DNA of 21,982 nucleotides from Candidatus Rifleibacteriota bacterium. Lineage in GTDB: Bacteria > Riflebacteria > Ozemobacteria > Ozemobacterales > Ozemobacteraceae. Positions 17,013 through 21,982 of this stretch are shown piece by piece. The position numbers and the translations under genes were made by a program. The stretch lies in assembly GCA_029565415.1 (NCBI GenBank), contig JAKQOH010000069.1, positions 1 through 21,982 of the forward strand, read 5' to 3'. The notes under the pieces are model-generated. The model searched no databases and had not been told where the DNA came from. It saw only the letters and a program-made list of their open reading frames with translations. Every line of letters begins with the position of its first letter. The first letter of the stretch is position 1.

Positions 17013-17198
17013 TCAGCGGGGTTTCATGTGCTTCTTGGCGAGCAGGGCCATATACTCCTCGCGGAGTTCGGCGACACCGTACATCGCCGCCTTGACGATA
17101 TCGCGCTGCGTGAGATTGAAGCGGCGCTTGACGTCCGCCATCGGCACGCCGGCCGCCAACTGGTCCAGAATGGCCTCGATCAGGGGGTTTCGAGCCAT
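17013..17198 (-). CDS. Orphan DUF433-like small protein (antitoxin-type fold)
   Basis: 61 residues from the ATG at 17198, with GGAGG ending 8 nt upstream. The segment LIEAILDQLAAGVPMADVKR, then RFNLTQRDIVKAAMYGVAEL, resembles the C-terminal helix-turn-helix of DUF433 proteins (ILxLLAAG...EEI...LTxEDIxAALxYAAEL). DUF433 proteins are commonly antitoxins paired with a DUF5615 PIN-like nuclease, but the short N-terminal beta part of DUF433 is missing here and no partner follows: the 155 bp downstream are repeat and promoter. It may be a reduced solitary DNA-binding regulator or a remnant. The longer reading frame back to 17600 is rejected since it would lie antisense to the lipoprotein gene. Confidence 0.7.
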   Translation of the reverse strand: MARNPLIEAILDQLAAGVPMADVKRRFNLTQRDIVKAAMYGVAELREEYMALLAKKHMKPR

Positions 17199-17297
17199 GG
17201 GGGATCCTCCCGGGTTCTTCACAGACTTCATGCCCTCTCTATCGGCAGCATCCCCTGTTCCGTCCAGAGGCCGGATCATCCGGCTGGCTTTCCGGCC

Positions 17298-17327
17298 TTG
17301 TATCCGGGGAGTTCCCGGGAGTATGCT
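17298..17327 (+). promoter_or_regulatory. Likely promoter of the lipoprotein gene
   Basis: TTGTAT (17298-17303), 18-bp spacer, TATGCT (17322-17327); predicted start near 17334, leader of about 47 nt with GAGGA before the ATG. It shares the 182-bp divergent gap with the DUF433-like gene, whose own promoter I could not find. Confidence 0.45.
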
Positions 17328-17380
17328 CGGTAAACCGGAAGGGCAGTGAGAACATCTTATTTGACGAACGAGGAACGACA

Positions 17381-18406
17381 ATGCAACTGAAACGCTTTTC
17401 CCTCTGGATTCTCTGTCTGGGTCTGATTGCTTCGGCTCTCGCGGGATGTGGTGGCGGCGGAGGCGGCGGTGGCTCGAGCCTGCCCTCGATGAACACGACG
17501 ATCGCGGGCTCCCTGGAACCTCCCGATGTGACGACACCCGGTGTTGCCGGAAGTGTTCGGGGATTGACAGGTTTGGAACTCCTCCCGAAGTATGCTGCAA
17601 GTGGCACCTGTACGGTCAACGGACAGGCGATGGCATTTTCTCTGGCGACCGCAACGAAGCATTTCCAGATTCCGGATATTCCGACCGCCAGTTTCTACGA
17701 CGTGAAATTCACCTATAAGAACCTCGTCCTCCGGACCATTGTGCCGCATACTTCACCGTATATGAGTACTCCGGTGAATGTTGATTCGACAGTCAAGGCG
17801 TGGATCATGGAACGTTACGCTTTCACGCCAACGCAGATGGCAAACTGGGAGATCAAATCGACATATGTTACGTACATGGCCAGCAGATTCCAGGCTTGGC
17901 TTAAGGATTTGGGCAGCAGTTTGAGCGGATTCCAAAATCGTTGGACAGCCGAGCTGGCCAGCCTCTCCTACAATGTCCCCACGATTGCTTCTCTGGCCTC
18001 CGACCTCACGCCGGCCGTCGACCTTCGGGGGACGTGGAGGGGCACGAACTGTGTCTTCTATAATCTGAATTTCAATGGGCAACGTGCCACCAAACTCACC
18101 GGCGATCTCATCTTGAAGGTAACGGGTCAGAGCGGCAATGCCGTGACGGGAACCCTGGCGATCACCGTGAGAAACCAGGAAAAGATGCCCAATGTTGATA
18201 ACATGATTCCCGAGCCGAATTATCCGGCAAGCACCTTCACGAGCGGCAACATCTCCTCGACGAAGTTCACGTTCGTGTATGGATACAACAAATTCGAGTT
18301 CGAGACGCTGTCGGATTCGATGCTCGGAAAGGTCTCGAATTGTGACCAGAAATTTGCGGGTCTCGATTCGGACGCCGGAGCCTTCCTGCTGACCAAGGAA
18401 TGGTGA
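17381..18406 (+). CDS. Polyglycine-linker lipoprotein of unknown function
   Basis: 341 residues. Signal peptide MQLKRFSLWILCLGLIASAL ends in the lipobox LAGC with lipidated Cys23. Eight glycines and SS follow, a flexible tether common in surface lipoproteins. I recognise no domain in the rest; it alternates helix-rich (about 130-200) and beta-rich parts, and the C-terminal 120 residues (DLRGTWRGTNCVFYNLNF, LTGDLILKVTGQSGNAVTGT, KFTFVYGYNKFEFET) look like an up-and-down beta sheet or barrel with two cysteines. Base composition is clearly lower in GC than its neighbours and codon choice is more mixed, so it may be acquired or fast-evolving. The glycine codons vary (GGT, GGC, GGA), arguing against simple strand-slippage phase variation. 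Confidence 0.85.
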   Translation: MQLKRFSLWILCLGLIASALAGCGGGGGGGGSSLPSMNTTIAGSLEPPDVTTPGVAGSVRGLTGLELLPKYAASGTCTVNGQAMAFSLATATKHFQIPDIPTASFYDVKFTYKNLVLRTIVPHTSPYMSTPVNVDSTVKAWIMERYAFTPTQMANWEIKSTYVTYMASRFQAWLKDLGSSLSGFQNRWTAELASLSYNVPTIASLASDLTPAVDLRGTWRGTNCVFYNLNFNGQRATKLTGDLILKVTGQSGNAVTGTLAITVRNQEKMPNVDNMIPEPNYPASTFTSGNISSTKFTFVYGYNKFEFETLSDSMLGKVSNCDQKFAGLDSDAGAFLLTKEW

Positions 18407-18422
18407 CGGGCCTGACCACCCG

Positions 18423-18456
18423 CCGCCCTCGGAGCGATCGCTTCGGGGGGCGGTTT
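18423..18456 (+). terminator. Terminator after the lipoprotein gene
   Basis: CCGCCC (18423-18428) pairs with GGGCGG (18448-18453), and the stem continues inward through GGAGC/GCTTC with one bulge to a GATC loop; TTT follows, then CGTT. It ends 18 bp before the cysS promoter box. Confidence 0.7.
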
Positions 18457-18473
18457 CGTTGAGAGCGGGTTTG

Positions 18474-18482
18474 TGGTATCAT
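18474..18482 (+). promoter_or_regulatory. Extended -10 of the cysS-mrnC-rlmB operon
   Basis: TGGTATCAT, the third exact copy of this nonamer. Predicted start near 18489 gives a 42-nt leader ending in GGAGG (18519-18523). TTGAGA at 18459-18464 is too close (12 bp) to be a normal -35. Confidence 0.5.
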
Positions 18483-18530
18483 CACGCACCTTCGATTCCA
18501 CCTGAATTCACAAGCCACGGAGGCATGGTC

Positions 18531-19979
18531 ATGGGCCTGATGCTGTACAACACGATGAGCCGCTCGAAAGAGCAATTCGTCCCCCTGGTCGAGGGACACG
18601 TGGGCATCTATGTCTGCGGCCCGACCGTCTACGGCCCTCCGCATCTCGGCCATGCCAAGAGCTATATAACGTTCGATGTGCTCGTGAAGCACCTGCGCCG
18701 GCGCGGCTTCAATGTTCGCTACGTGCAGAACATCACGGATGTCGGCCATCTGACCGACAATGCCGATGCCGGTGAGGACAAGATCCAGCGCCAGGCGCGC
18801 ATCGACCGCGTGCATCCCTACGAAATCGTCGACAAATGCATGTTCCAGTATATGCACGACATGGAGAGACTGCGCGTGGCGCATCCGAGCTTCTACGTCC
18901 GGGCCTCCCAGCACGTCGGCGAACAGATCGAGGCCGTCCAGAAACTCGTCGAGAAGGGCCACGCCTACGTTTCCGACGGGAACGTGTATTTCGATGTCGC
19001 GTCCTTCAAGCGGTACGGCAAGCTGTCGGGTCGGACCGTCGACGAGCTGCGCGAAGCCGTGCGCGTCGAGGCCCGTTCCGACAAGCGGAACCCGCAGGAC
19101 TTCGCCCTCTGGAAGCGCGCCGAGCCGGACCACATCCTTCAGTGGAATTCGCCGTGGGGCCCGGGGTATCCGGGCTGGCACATCGAGTGCTCGGTCATGA
19201 GCACCAAGTATCTGGGCGAGACGTTCGACATCCACGGCGGCGGCCTCGAGAACATGTTCCCGCACCACGAGTGCGAGATCGCGCAGAGCGAGGCCGTGAC
19301 GGGCAAGCCGTTCGCGCGCTACTGGGTTCACAACAATATGGTCACGGTCGACGGCGTGAAGATGGGCAAATCGCTCGGCAACTTCCGCACCTGCGAAGAC
19401 CTGCTCCAGCGGCACAGCCCCGAGGCCATCCGGGTGTTCATCCTCTCGACGCATTACCGCTCGCCCAGCAACTACACGGAAGAGGCGATCGGGGCTGCCG
19501 CGACCGGCCTTCAGCGCCTTGGCCAGCTCCACGCCGCGCTCGAGGAGCACGGGAAACGCCAGGTGACGGAAGGCAGGAATGATACGGAGCTCCTGGCCGC
19601 ATCCGAGGCCACGGAAAAGGCGATCGGCGAAGCCCTCGACGATGATCTCGACACGCCCGGCGCGATTGCGCACCTGTACACGTTCGTCACCACGGCGAAC
19701 CGACTGATGGCGGCCGGGATCTCCTCCGGCGCGGCGCATAAAGCTCTTGATATGTTACGCGGCTGGGCCGGCGACGTGCTGGGCATTCTGCCCCCGGTCC
19801 AGGGGGCTGCCGGCGACGGCGTCGATATCGACCCGCTGATGGGCATCATCCTCGATCTCCGGAAAGAGATGAAGACCAGCAAACGGTATGACCTGGCCGA
19901 CCAGATCCGCGACCGGCTCAAGACCGCCGGCATCACGATCGAGGACACCCGCGACGGTGCCCGCTGGCGGCGTGCGTGA
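18531..19979 (+). CDS. cysS: Cysteinyl-tRNA synthetase
   Basis: This 482-residue class I synthetase charges tRNA-Cys. Signature HIGH is HLGH (38-41) in [19 protein letters not shown]; the KMSKS loop reads KMGKS (277-281) in [12 protein letters not shown]. Zinc-binding residues are in place: Cys29, Cys220 (GWHIECS), His245 or His246 and Glu249 ([10 protein letters not shown]). The C-terminal part ([15 protein letters not shown], then a [20 protein letters not shown] segment) matches the anticodon-binding tail. The ATG at 18531 has GGAGG 7 nt upstream; an ATG at 18525 is too close to it. The stop overlaps the mrnC GTG by four bases. Ser to Gly in KMSKS is a mild deviation. Confidence 0.97.
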   Translation: MGLMLYNTMSRSKEQFVPLVEGHVGIYVCGPTVYGPPHLGHAKSYITFDVLVKHLRRRGFNVRYVQNITDVGHLTDNADAGEDKIQRQARIDRVHPYEIVDKCMFQYMHDMERLRVAHPSFYVRASQHVGEQIEAVQKLVEKGHAYVSDGNVYFDVASFKRYGKLSGRTVDELREAVRVEARSDKRNPQDFALWKRAEPDHILQWNSPWGPGYPGWHIECSVMSTKYLGETFDIHGGGLENMFPHHECEIAQSEAVTGKPFARYWVHNNMVTVDGVKMGKSLGNFRTCEDLLQRHSPEAIRVFILSTHYRSPSNYTEEAIGAAATGLQRLGQLHAALEEHGKRQVTEGRNDTELLAASEATEKAIGEALDDDLDTPGAIAHLYTFVTTANRLMAAGISSGAAHKALDMLRGWAGDVLGILPPVQGAAGDGVDIDPLMGIILDLRKEMKTSKRYDLADQIRDRLKTAGITIEDTRDGARWRRA

Positions 19980-20452
19980 GCGGTGCTGCGTTCCCGGTTG
20001 ACGCCCTGAAATTTGCCTTTTCCCGGCCCTGGGTGGCGAGCGAGGTCGAGCGATTACCGGCGCGTACCCTGGCCTATGTCGGCGACGGCGTGTTCGAGTT
20101 GGGGGTGCGGCTGCGCCACGTCGCCGGGGGGACCGACGATGCCGGGCATCTTCACTCCTCCGTCGTGAAACTCGTCTGCGCGCCGAACCAGGCCCGCATC
20201 TTCGAAACGCTCTGGAATACCGTCTCTCCGGCTGAGCAGGAGCTGCTGCGCCATTGGCGCAACGCCAAGATGCCCTACCGGGGACCCCGGATGGACCGGC
20301 TCACCTATGCCCGCGCCACGGCGCTCGAGGCCTGGGTTGGGTATCTGTTCCTGACCGGCCAGGATGGCCGGCTGGAAGACGTATTCGCCCTCGTGAACCC
20401 GCCCGAGCCGGCTGTGCCGGCCGATGAAGAAGGAGAAGACCATGAGCTCTGA
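19976..20452 (+). CDS. mrnC: Mini-ribonuclease III
   Basis: A 158-residue RNase III catalytic domain with no double-stranded RNA-binding domain, the Mini-III architecture that matures 23S rRNA ends in Firmicutes. Catalytic motif AYVGDGVFELGVR contains Asp37 and Glu41; the second acidic motif is in TYARATALEAWVGYLFLTG (Glu118); RNAKMPYRGP fits the family's basic loop. GTG start inside the cysS stop (GTGA), so coupled. The acidic C-terminal tail overlaps the rlmB start by 11 nt. The cysS-mrnC-rlmB order is the classical Firmicute one. Confidence 0.9.
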   Translation: MSGAAFPVDALKFAFSRPWVASEVERLPARTLAYVGDGVFELGVRLRHVAGGTDDAGHLHSSVVKLVCAPNQARIFETLWNTVSPAEQELLRHWRNAKMPYRGPRMDRLTYARATALEAWVGYLFLTGQDGRLEDVFALVNPPEPAVPADEEGEDHEL

Positions 20453-21761
20453 CCGCCCCAGAAAGTTCGATTCCGGTTCCCGTCGTTCCGGTGGCCCCGG
20501 CCGCCCGCAGGGCGGTCGTGATACCAAGAAAAACGAGTGGTGGAGCGAGAAACAGGGTCTTCACAAGAAACATGGCGGCCAGTCCTCCCACGACGGCCCT
20601 CCGTTGCGGGAAAAGCGCGAGCGGTCCGAGCCGAAAGAGCCCCGTGAGCCGCGCGAGTTCCGGGGATCCCGCGATCCGCATGAATCACGCGGATGGCAGG
20701 GGGATTCCGAGAACCGTGAGGCGCCGCGCCGGCACGAGGGGGAACACCATGGCCCCCGCCGTGACGACCGGGGGGCCGGTGGCAGGAAGAAGTTCGGAAA
20801 GCCGGATGGTTTCAAGAAGCGGTTCGAATCGGGCGAGCCGAGGGGCGAGGCCAGGCATCACGGGGAAAAACGGGAGTTTGCCCGTCACGACGAGCGTCGA
20901 GAGCGGTTCGGCGGCGAAAGAAAGCCGACCCGGCGTGATGACCAGGGCTTCGAGCCGGTTCGCCGGCCTCCGGCAGCGCCTGACCTGGGCCAGACCGGTG
21001 GTGAAGACGAAGCCATGTGGATCGTCGGCCGACATGAGGTGCAGGAGCTGCTGAAGACCGGAAAGCCGGTCGAGGCGATCGTCATCGCCGACTCGGCGCA
21101 TGGGGAGGCGATCCGCGCGATTCGCGAGGAAGCCCACCGCCGCCGGCTCAAGCTGCAGGTCGTGCCGGTTCAGGCGTTCCGGCGCATGCATGGGGACGAT
21201 ACGCAGGGGGTTGCGGCCCGGACGGGGGCTTTCGAGTATGCCGATCTCGACGCTCTGCTTGACGCGTGCGACAAGAACCCGGAAACCGTGCTCGTTGCCT
21301 TGAACCACGTGGAGGATCCGCGCAATCTCGGGGCGATCGTGCGCACGGTCGAGGCGGCCGGGGCGGCTGGCATCATCATTCCGAGAGAGCGTGCCGCGGG
21401 CATGACGGGGGGGGCGATTCGTACAGCCCAGGGGGCCGCTTCCCATCTCACCGTGGCTCGTGTCGTGAACCTCGGCGTGGCACTGGAGCAGGCGAAAAAG
21501 CGGGGCTACTGGGTTGTGGGTCTCGAGGGCGGGGCGCCAAAGCGGTATGACGAGATCCGGTACACGGGAAAGGTACTGCTCGTGGCCGGCGGCGAGGATG
21601 TCGGGCTGGGTGTCCGCATTGCTGGCGCGTGCGACGAGGTGGTTTCGATTCCGCTTGGGGGCAAGACCGCGTCGCTGAACGTTTCCGTCAGTACAGCGGT
21701 CGTCCTGTTCGAAGTCTTGCGGCAAAAGGGGTTTGGGGTTGGCCGCGCGCCGGAAAAATAG
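20442..21761 (+). CDS. rlmB: SpoU-family 23S rRNA 2'-O-methyltransferase with long basic N-terminal tail
   Basis: 439 residues. The C-terminal half is a typical RlmB/TrmH protein: substrate-binding domain about 192-265 (AMWIVGRHEVQELL...) and SPOUT knot domain about 285-430 with motif 1 NHVEDPRNLGAIVRT (288-302), motif 2 VAGGEDVGL (381-389) and motif 3 IPLGGKTASLNVSVSTAV (403-420). It methylates a 23S rRNA ribose (G2251 in E. coli numbering), by homology. The first 190 residues are low-complexity, rich in Arg, Gly, Glu, His and Lys, and surely disordered; the usual protein is about 250 residues. The ATG at 20442 is chosen over 20424 because AAGGAG lies 6 nt upstream. Gene assignment within the SpoU family rests partly on the mrnC neighbour. 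Confidence 0.88.
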   Translation: MSSDRPRKFDSGSRRSGGPGRPQGGRDTKKNEWWSEKQGLHKKHGGQSSHDGPPLREKRERSEPKEPREPREFRGSRDPHESRGWQGDSENREAPRRHEGEHHGPRRDDRGAGGRKKFGKPDGFKKRFESGEPRGEARHHGEKREFARHDERRERFGGERKPTRRDDQGFEPVRRPPAAPDLGQTGGEDEAMWIVGRHEVQELLKTGKPVEAIVIADSAHGEAIRAIREEAHRRRLKLQVVPVQAFRRMHGDDTQGVAARTGAFEYADLDALLDACDKNPETVLVALNHVEDPRNLGAIVRTVEAAGAAGIIIPRERAAGMTGGAIRTAQGAASHLTVARVVNLGVALEQAKKRGYWVVGLEGGAPKRYDEIRYTGKVLLVAGGEDVGLGVRIAGACDEVVSIPLGGKTASLNVSVSTAVVLFEVLRQKGFGVGRAPEK

Positions 21762-21764
21762 ATA

Positions 21765-21793
21765 TTGACTTTCGATCGAACATCCTCTATAAT
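21765..21793 (+). promoter_or_regulatory. Consensus sigma70 promoter of the tRNA operon
   Basis: TTGACT (21765-21770), 17-bp spacer, perfect TATAAT (21788-21793). This is the strongest promoter in the window, as expected for stable RNA. It begins 4 bp after the rlmB stop; predicted start near 21800, about 49 nt before tRNA-Thr. Confidence 0.92.
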
Positions 21794-21848
21794 CGCCAAA
21801 TACCGGTGGCCTTGCCGGTACGTTCTTTGACCAATGCATCTCAAACAT

Positions 21849-21921
21849 GCCGATGTAGCTCAACTGGCAGAGCATCTGATTTGTAATCAGAAGGTTGTGG
21901 GTTCGATTCCCATCGTCGGCT
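21849..21921 (+). tRNA. tRNA-Thr (anticodon UGU)
   Basis: Full cloverleaf: acceptor GCCGATG pairs with CGTCGGC (one U-G pair), D-arm AGCTC/GAGC, anticodon stem TCTGA/TCAGA with loop TTTGTAA (anticodon TGT at 21882-21884), T-arm GTGGG-TTCGATT-CCCAT, discriminator T21921. CCA is not encoded. Confidence 0.97.
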
Positions 21922-21934
21922 TGTGCAGATACCT

Positions 21935-21982
21935 GGATGGGTGCCCGAGTGGCTAAAGGGGGCAGACTGTAAATCTGTTGGC
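21935..21982 (+). tRNA. tRNA-Tyr (anticodon GUA), 3' part outside the window
   Basis: Acceptor 5' strand GGATGGG, then TG, CCCGAGTGGCTAAAGGGGGC D-arm and the anticodon arm GCAGA-CTGTAAA-TCTGT with GTA. This is the class II tRNA-Tyr pattern; the window ends at the start of the long variable arm. It follows tRNA-Thr by 13 nt, so the two are co-transcribed. Confidence 0.93.

Noticed and set aside
17201..17600. Upstream extension of the DUF433-like gene to 17600
   Set aside because: It would run antisense through the lipoprotein start; the ATG at 17198 has an excellent Shine-Dalgarno.
18267..19739. 490-codon reverse frame over cysS
   Set aside because: Pure antisense of a fully recognisable synthetase.

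Overview
The window is a chromosomal segment of a GC-rich bacterium. It is dominated by housekeeping and envelope genes, with no phage, plasmid, transposase, CRISPR array or rRNA. Several signs suggest a deep-branching, double-membraned, probably uncultured lineage: an S-layer-homology protein, a lipoprotein with a clear lipobox, pseudopilin-like proteins and a SecA with a zinc-binding tail. These sit beside gene orders best known from Firmicutes (hprK-yvcK-whiA and cysS-mrnC-rlmB) and an hpf-ptsN pair familiar from Proteobacteria. The phylum cannot be fixed from this alone; a candidate phylum such as Riflebacteria would fit, but that is a guess.

Left part (1-6128). A truncated, leftward SLH-domain exported protein faces a rightward five-TM protein with an extracytoplasmic TPR-like tail. 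Then come hprK, yvcK and whiA, overlapping at each junction as one operon. A consensus promoter follows, driving hpf and ptsN. HPr kinase/phosphorylase and the EIIA-Ntr protein PtsN point to a regulatory PTS; YvcK and WhiA add envelope and cell-cycle control; HPF adds ribosome hibernation.

Centre (6129-13381). secA, with an unusual insertion of about 30 residues in its first nucleotide-binding domain, is followed by about 400 bp without genes that hold at least three kinds of palindromic or interspersed repeat. Next are two pseudopilin-like genes, prfB (with the programmed +1 frameshift at CTT TGA C) and a third, large PilX/GspK-like protein, all on one strand. A repeat hairpin of the same family as one upstream lies at the next convergent gene junction.

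Right part (13382-18460). This is the accessory-looking stretch: an exported TPR protein (minus), a 28-residue single-TM microprotein with its own promoter, RBS and terminator (plus), a HEAT-repeat protein (minus), an orphan DUF433-like small protein (minus) and a lower-GC polyglycine lipoprotein (plus).

Right end (18461-21982). cysS, mrnC and rlmB overlap or abut in one operon. A consensus sigma70 promoter then leads into tRNA-Thr(UGU) and tRNA-Tyr(GUA, cut by the window edge), the first two genes of the classical tRNA cluster that precedes tuf in many bacteria.

A unifying regulatory feature is an extended -10 box, TGGTATNNT, ahead of at least six genes on both strands, mostly without a recognisable -35. 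In two cases it sits so close to the start codon that leaderless or nearly leaderless mRNAs are predicted.
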